Shown here in pieces: positions 1-12,440 of a stretch of 64,000 nucleotides of DNA. The position numbers and the translations under genes were made by a program. How positions within the stretch are numbered: position 1 is the stretch's first letter; every line of letters begins with the position of its first letter. The notes under the pieces were generated by a model that made no database searches, was not told the DNA's origin, and was given only the letters and a program-made list of their open reading frames with translations. This DNA comes from Branchiostoma floridae (Eukaryota > Chordata > Leptocardii > Amphioxiformes > Branchiostomatidae), in assembly GCF_000003815.2 (NCBI RefSeq), contig NC_049981.1:1039328-1103327 (forward strand), given 5' to 3'.

Positions 1-3000
1 TAATGTATACTGCATTTACGGGGTACAATATAGTTAAACACCGGTTCCAGTTGCATAGACAAAGGTATGTTCTTGCACCTGTTGATAATAAACCTGGCAT
101 CTATGTTTATCTCAATTATGTATACGTAATGTAAATGTAAATTTTCTGTTTTCACTCAGATATAAATGAGTGTGCCAGTAAGCCTTGCCAACATGGGCGC
201 TGTGTGAACAAAGATGGCGGATATAAGTGTACGTGCTCACCTGGTTGGACTGGACAAAACTGTCAGCAAGGTACTTACAATTTTCTTTCTAACAACAACA
301 ATGGAACATTTGTGGAGTTTAAAGCAGTTAAACGCTGGTTCCACTTGCATTCACAAAACACATTTCCGTTTTCAGATATTCATAGATGAATGTGCCTGGG
401 AAGAACTGTCAAGACATTGGTTATTCTAACTTTTTCAATGGTAATTACACACTAACAAACCGAACGTGTGCGGTGCAACAGTGCTTAACGTTATATGGTT
501 ACTGAAAACATTTTCCATTTTCATACAGATATAAATGAATGCACCAGAAAGCAATGCCAAAATGGATTCTGTCGGAACGAAGATGGTGGATACAACTGCA
601 CCTGCCTGCCTGGATGGACTGGACAAAACTGTCAGCAAGGTGAGTTTTTTTCCACCCAGATGGGATTTAAACACAGATTATCGTTGAAAATATAGGCAAT
701 AATGAACATACAGACTGCATTTTAAAAATGGTTTAATGCCTATGATATTGACAAGCATTGACAAAACGTATGCACAATGTGCGTTTTTACACAGACATAA
801 ATGAATGTCTGAAGAAACCATGTCAACATGGAGGCTGTGTGAACAAAGATGGCGGATACAAATGCACTTGCCTCTCTGGATGGACTGGACAGAACTGTCA
901 GCAAGGTGAGTTCTTTCTACCCAGGCTAAAGATTTGGAGTCGCCACAGGTTATTGTTGATGAAATAGCCTGAATCTAACCACTTTGTAAATGTCTCCTAT
1001 TTAAAAAAAAATAATCTTAGGGTTACACTTAAGCAAGCAGGGCTGGCCCTTGGTTACTTGATTTTAACTCGAGCGTTCTACTAGCAAATGCATTCATGCA
1101 CTGCTGAAAAAAAAACTTCCAGCATGGTGAGATCTCAGCATATGCATGCAGCATGCGTATATACAGTCATTTTATTTCGCTGATGTGTCCATTCAGTCTT
1201 GTTCCTAGCCTAGGTGTTGAGGCTGTAATGAATAGATAATATACTTGGTGACAGAAATGTTTCTATTGTCATACAGACGTAAATGAGTGCGCCAAGAACC
1301 CTTGTACAAACGGACAGTGTGTGAACAATGATGGTGGTTACATCTGCGTATGCTCGCTTGCACAGAACTGTCAGCGAGGTGACGACTTTTTCATAAAACG
1401 TAGTTTTACATAGAAATCTGTATGGTGCATAGTGTGCGGAACAAAATGTGTTTCTCTGCTTTTGCTCTTCAGTATTCTTATTAATTGTGTTTTTGTTGTT
1501 AATAGATGTTTCAGGAAGGCCTAATAATTGTATGTATTGTACCCCTTTTACCTCATGTAACTCTTAAACGACCACCAAATTTTCAGACAATGATGTTGAC
1601 ATGATATCTGAACAGTTTAAAGAAGAAAAAAAAGACGCACTTATGACGTAGAATGTAATTTTCCAAAATACATTTTTGCAACATATAACCGCAATAGATA
1701 ATAGAATTAGACTAAAAAAACAAACATTTTTTCATGAAAAATACCAGGTAGTTACAAATTCTAGGGGGTAATAAACTAGTAATTCTCGACCTTGTTAAAT
1801 GATCTACCAGCTTGGATTTTGACCAATGATGTCATCTAATTAGCACAATTTATGTATTTTCAATTATGTGAAAAAAATGTGAAAAATACATTGTTAAAGC
1901 CAAAATTAGCGAATTTTGTCCAAAAAGCGGTTGCCATGGCAACACGGAAAAAATGACATGCAAGTTTTCGCAGGCCTCAACCCCCCCCCCCCCCCGTCTG
2001 AATAGGGTTAATAGTAAACTTATAACAGATGATTGAAAAATTGATAGCCTGAATTAAACCATTTTTAATTGTTTTAATTCTTATTTGAAAGCCCCATATC
2101 AAGGAATATAGGAACGATGGATTTCCATGATATTCTGTATGCAGGTATCTGTGACAAGGATCTACATAATGCAGTGCAAATTTCCAATGAAATTGCATAC
2201 TTAATGAGGAAATCTAAATTTACAGCGTTTTTTCCATAGTAGGTGACCTAAATACACGTAACATGTAGTTTGTGGAATGTTTTTGACTTACTAAGAGAAA
2301 CCCGTGTCAAGCACCTTTATCTAATGCCGCAGTTTTGTGTTTATTACAGCCCTTACATATCCCACTGGATGGAGTGAACATGGCAGCCACGAGTACATGC
2401 TGGTGAAAGAAAAGCTCACCTGGCATAAAGCGAACGCCTTGTGCAAAAGCTCAGGTGCAAACCTCGCTTCCGTTCTGACACAGCCGGAAGCCAAGTTCAT
2501 TGAAGGCTTCATCTCTACAGGTGAGTTATACATATCTCAAAGCAGAGGTTTTTTAGATAGGCTTGTAGAGGTCGCACGGGTTAGTCTCTTGCTTGGAGAA
2601 TCGGTCATAAAATATACACTGTTCATAAAATCCAATATGTATATTTGTCATATCACAATTTACATCCATGATCCATCTCAACACCCATCTCTACACATAC
2701 ACACACATACACGCCCCCCTCCCCCCACACACGCATATATATGTGTGTATGTGTATGTGTGTGTGTGTGTGTGTGTGTGTCCATGTGCTTACATACATAC
2801 ATACATAGACATATACGTTTTATTAAGGAATATAGGAACGATGGATTTCCATGATATTCAGTATGCAGGTATCTGTGACAGAGATGTACATAATGAAGTG
2901 AAAATTTCCAACTATATTGCAAACTGAAAGTGGAAATCTAAATTTACAGCGTTTTCCATTCGAGATGACCTAAATATACGTAACATGTAGTTTGTGGAAT

Positions 3001-3223
3001 GTTTTTGACAGGTGAGTTATACATATCTCAAAGCAGAGGTTTCTTTTAGATAGGCTCCTTGTAGGGGTCGCACGGGTTAGTCTCTTGCTTGAAGAATCGG
3101 TCATAAAATATACACCGTTCATAAAATCCAATATGTATTTTTTTTTCATATCACAATTTACATCCATCTCAAAACCCATCTCAACACATACACACACATA
3201 TACACGCCCCCCCCCACACACGC

Positions 3224-3256
<33 letters not shown>

Positions 3257-5189
3257 TGCATGTGCTTATACCTGCATACATAGACAAATACGCTCAAACG
3301 TCAAACGCATGAACACGCACATACATACACAGATAAACAGCACGAGCACAAATACGCATACACGTAAATTAAAATAGGTTTGTGTTTTTTCTTGTTATGT
3401 TGTAGCTCCAGAGGAAAACTGTGTCTGGATTGGGTTGAAACGTAAACCCTTTGGTTTCAAATGGACGGATGGATCACTATATTCCTTCAAGAATTGGGCT
3501 CCGGGTGAACCAGGAATCGGCTTCCTAACAGAAAAGTGTGTGGCAATGCAGAGCAAGGTTTGTTTATAGCTATTTGTATCTTTGTCAATCTGCTATATTA
3601 GTTGTAAGTAGAATCACAACTTCTAACAGTCGAAATTGCGAAGCATTAATTGACTGCTAATAATAACCCCTTTAAACGAGAAGCGGAATCAGCCGAAATG
3701 CCGTCAGAATGACTATTCTTTGTCAATTCCTAGTTTTTCTTAGTGCATTCTAGACATTCTCACTGCTTTGCAGACATTGCGGCCGATTCTTGGGGCTGTC
3801 ACCGATTGTTTTTGTGATGCTGAAAACTTTCAATGTGGATTTGAAGCGGAGAAATATATTGAATGACATTCAAAGTGTATTCCAACAAAGTGTATTGCAA
3901 TATGACCGCATTCCACGACATTCCAGCATTATCCGAAGCATTCTGATCTCATTCGATGGAGAACCGAAACGGCAAGACACTTTAAATCATGCCAGGATGT
4001 TGTCACCAGAATATCTGGAATGTAGTGACAATGTCTAGAATGCACTACAAATACACAGGAATAGACAAAGAATAGTTATTCTGACGGCATTTCGGCTCAT
4101 TCTTTCTCTTGTCGTGGGGATATAAGGTCCATTTGGTATTCCCCCGAATGTGGCACGAATTTTGCTGGTTCTGCTAATTCGGTTTCAGTGTGAAGGCCCT
4201 AAGTAAAACGACAATATGATGAATTCACAGCGATGTAAACTGGGATTTCACAAAAGAAAAACAGTGGAAGCAGCACATCCTAGTTTAATCTTAATTATAG
4301 TTCGAAACACAGACAATACACGTAAAGAACCTTCCCTTTTACCAAGCATATTTTACAGCCGAAATGACATAAGCAGAACCATATTTCTTTTACAAAACAT
4401 TCATTGAATGGGACCCCCTACAAACACACATAGTGGCATAACCAACAGGAGATAAATTTTATTTGTGGTTGGACCAGTATAAGCACCATATGAAAATTTT
4501 CAGATATTGATTATTTTCTTTACAGACAGCTTTGAGTTTCAGCAAATAAAATTTTATGATGAATTAGTACAATAATCTAGAGTAGATTAAGATTTAAAAA
4601 AACTTAGGATAGAGTAAAGAAGAACAGAATAAAGTTTACACAGAGTAAAATAGAATAGAATAGAATAGAAAAATCTATCGGACTAGAAAGGCAACATTTT
4701 CGAGAAAATGCAGAATGTTTTAATGGCCTTTTGTCAGGCAATTCACACATAATGGTCAAAAATGTCCGCACGTCACGAAGCGTTCCCTTTTACGATAAAG
4801 TAACGATCGCAAATGTCCGAGACCACATCCTGCCATCCATGAAATTGTTCCTTAGAATGTTATATATATATATATATATATATAAACAATTTATATGCAT
4901 ATACATGTAAATATTTATGTATGGCAGAATCAGGAAGATTTAACTAAATTTTAGTTGTCTTATTTCTAGTAAAACAAAGTTTTACAATTCTTATGAGGAA
5001 CGAAACATATAAAGATATACTATAGTAGTTACCATTATAGTAACAACAACACTCTAATTCTTTTGATTGATGTTCATTACTCAACAGTCAGACAAAGGTT
5101 GGCTTTTGAAAAGGAAAAAGAACAAAGGAGAGTGGAACGATGTACTTTGCAGGAATCAGTATCCTTTTCTTTGCAAACGTCCAAAATAG
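1..5189 (+). CDS. Gene A (3' part): EGF / C-type lectin receptor
   Basis: Only the 3' part is in the window. Supported exons are EGF modules at 160-270, 529-639, 795-905 and 1277-1378, then CTLD exons 2350-2520, 3406-3557 and 5088-5189, which ends in a TAG stop. EGF and first CTLD exons are phase 1-1, CTLD exon 2 is phase 1-0, exon 3 is phase 0. By comparison with genes B-D downstream, the missing 5' part should encode a cytoplasmic tail, one transmembrane segment and a stalk. The CTLD has the WIGL and WND landmarks and the two core disulphides, but the N-terminal cysteine pair of long-form CTLDs is replaced (Tyr and Glu). The Ca site motif reads EPG instead of EPN. One EGF relic lies at 376-413. 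A cell-surface ligand-binding receptor is the likely role; the ligand is unknown. Confidence 0.8.
160..270 (+). CDS. Gene A EGF-like exon 1
   Basis: 111 bp between ttcactcag and gtactt, phase 1-1. The 37-residue module begins [10 protein letters not shown] and ends GWTGQNCQQ with six cysteines. It matches calcium-binding EGF: D-I-N-E before Cys1, and C-x-N-x4-Y-x-C around Cys3-Cys4 (Asx hydroxylation consensus). C-A-S-K-P-C also fits the O-glucosylation consensus CxSx(P/A)C, not seen in the other modules. Confidence 0.9.
376..413 (+). pseudogene. Gene A EGF exon relic
   Basis: An ag acceptor is followed by an EGF start (atattcatagatgaatgtgcc) joined directly to an EGF end (tgggaagaactgtcaag). 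About 75 bp of the module core are missing and a TGA falls in the expected frame. There is no usable donor. Decayed exon, probably skipped. Confidence 0.65.
529..639 (+). CDS. Gene A EGF-like exon 2
   Basis: 111 bp, acceptor catacag, donor gtgagt, phase 1-1. Begins [10 protein letters not shown] and carries [10 protein letters not shown] in the Cys3-Cys4 loop; ends GWTGQNCQQ. Six cysteines, calcium-binding type. Confidence 0.9.
795..905 (+). CDS. Gene A EGF-like exon 3
   Basis: 111 bp, acceptor acacag, donor gtgagt, phase 1-1. Begins [15 protein letters not shown], ends GWTGQNCQQ; six cysteines and the calcium-binding signature are intact. Confidence 0.9.
1277..1378 (+). CDS. Gene A EGF-like exon 4, shortened loop
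   Basis: 102 bp instead of 111, acceptor atacag, donor gtgacg, phase 1-1. Begins [10 protein letters not shown] and retains six cysteines, but 9 bp are missing between Cys5 and Cys6: [10 protein letters not shown] in sister modules is CSLAQNC here. The Gly-Trp-Thr-Gly turn is lost although frame and disulphide count are kept. Confidence 0.8.
1379..2349 (+). other. Gene A intron before CTLD
   Basis: Non-coding. It contains a transposon-like remnant ending in a long C run followed by gtctgaatagggtt (1981-2010). Related ends occur at 19185-19202 and 41930-41948, also beside CTLD exons. From about 2100 to 2349 the sequence is paralogous to the region before CTLD exon 1 of gene B. Confidence 0.55.
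1930..1943. promoter_or_regulatory. X-box-like palindrome
   Basis: GTTGCCATGGCAAC, a perfect palindrome matching the RFX factor X-box consensus. It lies in intronic repeat-derived sequence, so function is doubtful. A near-identical site is at 35409-35422. Confidence 0.3.
2350..2520 (+). CDS. Gene A CTLD exon 1
   Basis: 171 bp, acceptor ttacag, donor gtgagt, phase 1-1, 57 residues. It starts [18 protein letters not shown] and contains [13 protein letters not shown] (first core cysteine and helix 1 to 2 region), ending FISTG. Genes C and D have Cys where this exon has Tyr (YPTGW) and Glu (SHEYM), so the extra N-terminal disulphide of long-form CTLDs is absent. Confidence 0.88.
2690..2785. repeat. 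CA/TG microsatellite
   Basis: A CA-rich tract is followed at once by a TG-rich tract, so the strand can fold back on itself. It sits in the intron between CTLD exons 1 and 2. ORFs over it are artefacts. Confidence 0.85.
2824..3260 (+). repeat. Intron duplication lacking CTLD exon 1
   Basis: 2824-3010 copies 2101-2287 (the sequence upstream of CTLD exon 1). It is joined directly to a copy of 2519 onwards (acag|gtgagttatacatatctc), followed by a second CA/TG tract. The exon and about 60 bp before it are missing from the copy, leaving a donor without an exon. Confidence 0.75.
3406..3557 (+). CDS. Gene A CTLD exon 2
   Basis: 152 bp, acceptor ttgtag, donor gtttgt, phase 1-0. Contains CVWIGLKRK (WIGL core motif), WTDGS, WAPGEPG and TEKCVAM (cysteine of the second core disulphide). 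The long loop has EPG where mannose-type lectins have EPN. ENC just before WIGL is an extra cysteine absent from genes B and C. Confidence 0.88.
3679..4113. mobile_element. Fold-back MITE
   Basis: The left arm (from about 3679: gccgaaatgccgtcagaat...actattctttgtc) and the right arm (about 4027-4113) are inverted copies of roughly 85 bp. They include gcattctagaca near the inner ends. It lies in the last intron of gene A. Gene B has only a short stretch of the left arm at 20590-20620. No transposase is present. Confidence 0.6.
4857..4884. repeat. (TA)n microsatellite
   Basis: About 14 TA units in the last intron of gene A. Confidence 0.9.
5088..5189 (+). CDS. Gene A CTLD exon 3 and stop
   Basis: 102 bp, acceptor tcaacag, phase 0, 33 residues plus TAG. 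Contains GEWNDVLC (WND, calcium and sugar ligand motif, then the core cysteine) and YPFLCKRPK before the stop. The reading frame differs from the longest ORF over this stretch; splicing and homology to 21209-21310 and 42066-42167 decide it. Confidence 0.88.
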   Translation, partial: SDKGWLLKRKKNKGEWNDVLCRNQYPFLCKRPK

Positions 5190-8100
5190 AACGGACACGA
5201 TGGAAGTCAATCTTGATCCCGATTTGGGAACCTAGTAGATTGGACTGAAAATTAGTCGTCTTATTTCTAGAATTTAAGAGTATTTGTTTGGTAATGGCTA
5301 AGGCCACAGTTGACTTTTACAATTGATAAAGAACACATTTGTCTTGATAAAGAAGGAATGTCGTTTTCATGTATCTTTGATGGATGTTTGATGATGAAGA
5401 AGAGCAATGTTGACTTTTAAATTTGGAAAAAAAAACTAACATCTTGTCTCGATGAAGCAGGCATGCAATTCTTGTTGAAAGTTAGTGAACCACTTCTTGA
5501 ATTTAATGTATGCCAAGGCAATTGTTGAATACTAACACATAGTAAAGAAAACAGTTTGTATTTTTCTAGATGAATCAAGAAAGAAGTTTGGATGTTTTTA
5601 AAAATCAATCTTAATATTTAATCTTTAATGTAATCCTGGTGATGACAAAGGCCTTTGTTGCAATATTGAACTATCCTTCTGATGTTGTGGTTGCACAAAG
5701 CTAGGGGCTATAGAGCCTGACATGTCATGGGCACTGTCAGATGCACTTTTTGGTGCCTGAAGGATTCAAGTAACTTTTCGACAATATATCAAACATTTTT
5801 TGTAGGAGACAAATACCAATATTGAAATTAGGCCGGCTTGAGAGTTGAATTTTCAAAGAACTTTAGATTAGATGTATTTCTTTTGTATCAGCAGAAAGCA
5901 CTGTTCGCTAATATATGCTTAGTAGAGAGACCTCACAAAATATTTCAATGGGGAATCAAGGAATAAGAATTAAAAAAAAGATGAATTTCAGTGTATGTGG
6001 AACTATTTTGTGCATGTTCTAAAATAACTTTTCAATACTAAGAGCTATTTTGTAGAAGACAAATACCATGAATGTTGAAATTAGGCTGGGCTGAGAGTTG
6101 GTGGATTTTCAAAGAACTTTAGATGCTTTTCTTTTGTAGCAGCAGACAGCATTGTTTGCTTATATATTACTAGTAGAGATACCTCAGAAACTTTGCAATG
6201 GGGAATCAAGACATGAGTTTGTATTGAAAGAGATTATGAATTTGTTTTTAGAATTTCAGTTTATGTACTCGGAGACTATTTGTTGCATGAATGACTAAAA
6301 TAACTTTTCAATACTCAAAACTATTTTGCGGGAGACAACTAACAATGTTGAAATTAGGCTGAGGTACGAGTTGGTGGATTTCAATAGAACATTGGATGCA
6401 TCTTTTTTGTATCAGCAGACAGAATTGTTTGCTTATATATTCTTAGTAGAAACATCTCACAAAACTTTTTAATGGGGAATCAATGAATAAGTTTAAATTG
6501 AAAATGTAAAGAAAGATGATGAAATTTTTTTTTTTAGAATTTCAGTGTATAAATTAGGGAAAATTGTCAATCATTTATTTCAGCAGAGAAAATAGAAAAA
6601 AAATGTGTTGAGGCATCATGATGAATGCAGGTTGATGGAAGCTACTTTAGAATCTTATTTAAATTTGAACGTGTTAAGTGGTGAGAAAACCTGAGACAAT
6701 ATAAAGTTAACTGCATTGTAGAGTAAGAATACATCACAATATTTGCTGATCAAAATACATGAGTGTTTCAATCGTTAAAATTATCTAGATCTTAACCTGG
6801 CACAAGCTTTACTCTTATCTTCTGCAAAAATGACATAAAAATCCAATTAAGCTTTAAAAGATAGAATATACTTTAACGGTTGGAAAAATTATAGTCGTTG
6901 AGACAATTTTTTTGCGGTGAGATATCTGCTTATCATGCGAGTTTTTCTTAAAGCTATTCGGTTGGTGAATGTTTGCTGGCTTGGAAGGTCTAAATGATGA
7001 CAGAAGATAAACCAAAATGTATACTTAATACGTTGAAATTTACACATATCTATTTGTAAATTGATTCACTTGTTTCCAATCATCAAGAACATTGTGGAAG
7101 ACATGTACATAAGATTTTTACATAATCAAAAGAAAGTACCACTGTGCGTTAGGGTGGTGTGAAGCAAAAAGGAAGGTAAATAGGTTTACAACTAGCATCA
7201 ATGGTATGAAGTAATTTGGATTTAAAGTTCATCTGTGGCCCATAGCAAGATTAAGCTACTTGATTTTAAACACAACTTTCTGTAATGTTATTGAAAAGGT
7301 TCATCAGTGACTCTTGTTAAGAAAACATCTTGGTCCTATGAGATCACGAAACTAGGTCCGAGACTTGGATTCAATGCTGACCAATGGAAGATAAGTCATG
7401 CTACACAAAAAGATGAAATGTAGTGTACGGCATTTTGTATCGTATTATAGTTTTTGTCATTAAAGTACCCATTATGTTTTCAATCAGTTGCTGACAATTT
7501 GTATTACTAACGGTTTGTGACCATTCGTATTCCTAACGAGTATCAGTTGTAAAGACATATTCGTTAGAGTTTCATTTCTGTACTACTTAGGTTGTTTACC
7601 TTTGAGAAGAAGATTATGTTTTCAGTTGCGCCGAGGTGTTCTTTATCTGTATTTACTGTAGGTCAACAGCATTTAACTGGAGACGCTGTGGGCGGATTTT
7701 CATTTTACTTGGTAGGTGTGTAGCGGCTGTTACTACGGTACTGAAGGGGGCTTTGTAATTTCAGATTTCAAGTCATTACAAGTCACAAAATTTCATATTT
7801 TATTGTTTTACATCAAGTAGAGTCAATTCCACATTACCGAGCCAAACAAAGGACCCAGCTTAGCAGCTTTGTCTATGGGGCAATAAAGTTCTTTATGGGA
7901 AAATGACACAAATTGTTGGAACATGTTGGAACAGTAACAAAAACACATAGATGTTTAAAAATCGTTCTAAATAAAGAGAAGTTTATATTATTACTTTCCC
8001 AATTGTTCCAACAAATAGAAATAGGTTCAAATATTTTTAAACTTTCATTTTTAATTGTTTGAAAAATTTGGAACTTAAGTGACTGAAATATCCTTTTACT

Positions 8101-8699
8101 CATAGTTCAAACTTATTACAAATATTATTCAAAATCCCTCTCGGTGACTCGGAATGGACATAAACCATTTGGTGGGAGCGGCTTAAGAGTTGTATGCTAC
8201 AATGATCATCTTGTTTATTGGGCAGATTTTTGAAAGTGAAATGCATATGCTATCAATGAAATGAAGAACTATCAATTCTACTTTTCAATAATGGGAAGCC
8301 CTGATATTTTGGTAATCACCTAATGATAATATAATAACATAATATTTCTTTATGACATGTTATAAACCAACTATGTGCGAACTGATCAGGTTGATTGGTC
8401 GATATGTCATATTGAAAAATGTTTTGAAAATACAATTACATTTGTGTTATGAGAGGCAATACAAATTTGTGGTTACATATTTGTGTCATAGATTTTTTTA
8501 GCTAACTTGCACAAAAAGCTAGTCCTGCTCGCAACGAATCAGCTGATGCAGGCGATAACAAACAATGCTTCTTTTATCCTTATCATCATGTAAGCGTCTA
8601 AGGCTAATTCAACTTTATATCTGACAGTGTTACCGGTCAGTGAAACTTGTCTTTGATGTACTAAGAACGTAACATGTTTTTTCGCTTTGAAAATTTTCT

Positions 8700-10440
8700 C
8701 TGTCCGGCCTTCTTACTCTTATGTAACAATGGCAAAATTCCATGGCGAAAAATTCATTGCCTCATCATTTTCCCATCCAAATCAATCCAGTGTGTCTCAC
8801 TGACATCCCCTACCGCCGACACTAATCATAATACCACCAAAAAATAAACGATGAATCGAACATCTACTGGTGACGCAACAGTGATTTCCAAGATATGGAC
8901 ACTTCAGACATCGAGATATTCCAAAAGGCCTAGATAATGATGCATTTGAAGACAACGAGGTCAAAACTTTTCGGTCCCTTAACAGGCCTGGTGAGTGCGT
9001 CATGGATGACTTTGGAGTTATACGACGCCAATGATGGCGTGGGCTACTGCAACAAAAACTACATGTTTCCTCTATCAAGGAAAACATATGTTGCACGTTG
9101 TCGCCGTTGCCATGAAACAAGAGGACTTGAACGGGGGAAATCGAGCCGACAAGGCGAGAAAAGGAACTCAGGGAGAGTACAACTTCATACTCGATTTGGG
9201 TCACGTAAAAAGTACATTAAGTTTCAGCATTGATTGATGTCAACATCTGTTTGTGCATGTAACGTAATAGGGTCAGTCTGTACTCAAATAAATACTAAAG
9301 AAACGTTCGGGAGTGGGGCAGTATACTGGTCAGGATGCCAACCAAGTGCAGAGCTCTATAGAAAACTACTTAATTTTTTTAGTATTTGTTATCTTTTAGG
9401 GTAGTCCCAACAACTACTTAAAAGGCAACATTTTCAAACAAATATTTAAAGCATATTACCCATTTTCATTCCATGCAATTGACTTCTCAAAAATTGTATA
9501 TAAAAAGTTACCCCCTACAAGAATGGACACTTCCAACAGCGCCTCCAGCAGGGTTTGGTCTGATGTTCTTGTGAAATGAATATTGATAGCAGAAAACCGT
9601 TTGATATCACTACAAAATATTTGCCATATTTGAAAGGTACATCGTTCGCAGAGAAAAAAAATACATGTGTGATGGTGCACCCCACATACATAACGTTTGC
9701 AAGGGGTGGGGGTAGTGGTCAGCGAAAACGATGCGAAACAACGTTAAAAAGTCAAAGTAGAACGTCTGTTTGTACAGTAGTGGCAAGATATTGGACCTAG
9801 CAGAGCATAGGGCATTTTAGAATCTAACAGAAAACCTAACAGGCTAAAATAGTGATTGACATGGATCAGGGAAAACACATGGATCAGGGAAAATAACCTC
9901 TAAAAACAAAATTTAGATGGATCATGCAACCATTTAGGAGAATTAATGATATGTATCATTTTATATCTCACTTGGGGATAAAATCAATAAAGGTAGATCC
10001 CGACAATATCTCAAATAGAACTCAAATATAGTAATACACCTGTTTCTGCGACTAAAATGACGATTGGGAAACAAACTGACCCCAAAATGTTTTTTTTTAA
10101 TAAAATCATATTTCCAATTTAAATCGTCGATCTTTGTATGCACATTGCGTCTTCAATGTAAGGGACCCATTTCGATTTGTTCTGGTGTGCAATTACTATA
10201 ATTTATGCAAACGATGCACGAAACCTTTTCAAACTGTGGAGGGTTTCATGTCGCATAAAACTCCTGAACGACTTTTGCTAAAGCTACAAAACTTAGTAAT
10301 CTTGTAATCTTAGAAAACTGCTTGTATAACTTTAAAGCCCTTTAATACATATTGATACCATCACAGTAATGAGAATAGGTTCTGGTGCCTGTAGCTATTT
10401 AATGTGAATGAAGCTTGAGCGCTCGGTTTTAATAATGCAT
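8700..10440. repeat. Duplicated intergenic block, copy 1
   Basis: Matches 24150-25890. The part from about 9240 onward is nearly identical base for base (for example 9281-9380 versus 24732-24830), while 8700-9240 carries more indels. ORFs on both strands of 8797-9233 are not conserved in frame between copies, so I do not call a gene. Confidence 0.7.
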
Positions 10441-12440
10441 TGATATTATGTTTCCATCGTAAGGAAAATATTGTTTTTGCTGGTGGGTTCTTTTCTTTTC
10501 ATCTGTCAGTAGCCAGTCAGAGCTTAGCTAGATAGTAGCTGTTGTATGAAGATATATTTTTAGAGGTTTGCGATGGCAAAACCTGTTGTATGTATTTAAT
10601 TTTTTGTCGCACACAGCACCATATGGCGCGGGCGACTCTAATGGTATAGTAAAACTGTACAATGCCCAGGTCCAAAGCAGATGTCTACTGTAGTACTTGC
10701 TTTAAGTCTACGGTGAAAATATTCTGCGTTGTCGGGAAATGTTGCCTTTCTAGTTTCAGTATCACGTGATTTTTTTAACCTCTAGCTGTGACGACTTCGG
10801 ATTTTTCTCTTCAGATAATTTATAGGAGTGCATCGTGATAAAAATATTATTGATACTGCAATTCCCCGATGTATTTGTCACTCTGTAAATGTCGAGTGGG
10901 TTAGGATGCCCAACAACGTGTATGGTACCAGCCATTGCGCATGCGTACCTGTAATATGGCCGAAATAGGTGTGATTGTTGTTTAATTTGCTTCGGGCGTG
11001 GCTTTCCTTCGACAAGGTACGGGTGTCGCAGACTGTCAAGCGACTCCCTAGAGACATTGAGCTCAAGACAACAAGATCGTACCCTATCAGCGTGATCCAA
11101 CGCCACCAGATTCCAGAAGCACCAAACTACTCACGAAGTAAAGGGTTTTCTTATTTAGTTTATTATATATTATTAGTTGCTGGAAAACGATACTTGGATT
11201 TTTGGAACAGAAATTGTTAGCAACATTTCATAATCATATTTGCAAGTGATATCAGATTACACATTGCCCATTTGTGATGACTGTAAGAGGGGAGCTCGTT
11301 GATTTCTTTCATCGTTGACATGTATGTCTGATTTGTAATGTGTCAGTTTTGCTGATTTACATTTGTACCTTTGTGTAAATTCCCGTTTATGTGCATGTTT
11401 ACCATGATTTGCTTTAATTGAATATTTTCGTAACAGCAGACAAATGTACATAAAATGAAAACCAAGCAGGATACAGTTTATGTTCATAAGTCAAGCGGTT
11501 TGTTAGCGCCATATTTTTATGTACAGCGTCATCTCTCTCCTATTCTACTAGTTATTTTTATCGCCAAAATCTTTTGTGCTGTTCGTATACAACAGGGATC
11601 GTAAGTTCAGAAATAATATGTTCCCATAAAAATAAATGTTTTATTTTATCCTAACTTCACATTGGCATTTTAGGACATACTGCTTACATACGTTTACGCT
11701 ATGTCATGTTAATTCTTTATGCAGCGCGCCGTTTAAATGCTCCAATATTTTTTTTTCAACACGAAAACATGTATTTTACTGATGAATTTTAACAAAGCGC
11801 TCATTGAATAATTGATTAAGTTCCTAGAATTACTTGTTTGATGTTCGCAAGGACATGTCTTCGACGATACAGTCAGGTGGGAACACACAACCAGCTACAG
11901 ATAAGGAACGTAATTTTAACAGGATCGTTAAGTTAACTTTTACATCTATAAGCAGTATTTACTTAAGAAAATGTAATCACTTGAGTACTTGAATACCAGG
12001 TTACCTTTAGTAAAAGAGTTGCCAAATGCACAAGTAGGTATCATTGTCCTATTCTAAAGTGTTACAATTCCTATATCGTAAGATGCGTTGAAATTTTTGT
12101 AATTAACGGATCCCTTGAAGAAGCGATTTGCCAAGAAAATACAACAGCCTTTGAGATTATTGTTATTACTAAAAGCCTACTGTTACGGAATATTTAGGTC
12201 CATTGAATCAGGTCCGGAACTAAGCTCTATTGTCTGTGTGAAAAGTTATGAGTGGGCGATACTCAAAACTATGTTGATTTCCTACAGAGGAATCGTATGG
12301 CGGAGCATCCGATTTCCACTGGCGTTTTAAAATGTTGTTAGTGATGTCTTTTCTTCGTAATTATTATGTACTTGAACCGGGAAGCGCTAATAAAGTGAGT
12401 GGTCATTTTCTACTTGGTCCAAAATCTGATCCAAAGATTT

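Noticed and set aside
8797-9237. Overlapping ORFs of up to 135 codons on both strands
   Set aside because: The copy at 24220-24680 does not keep these frames; no motif, start context or splice site supports a gene.
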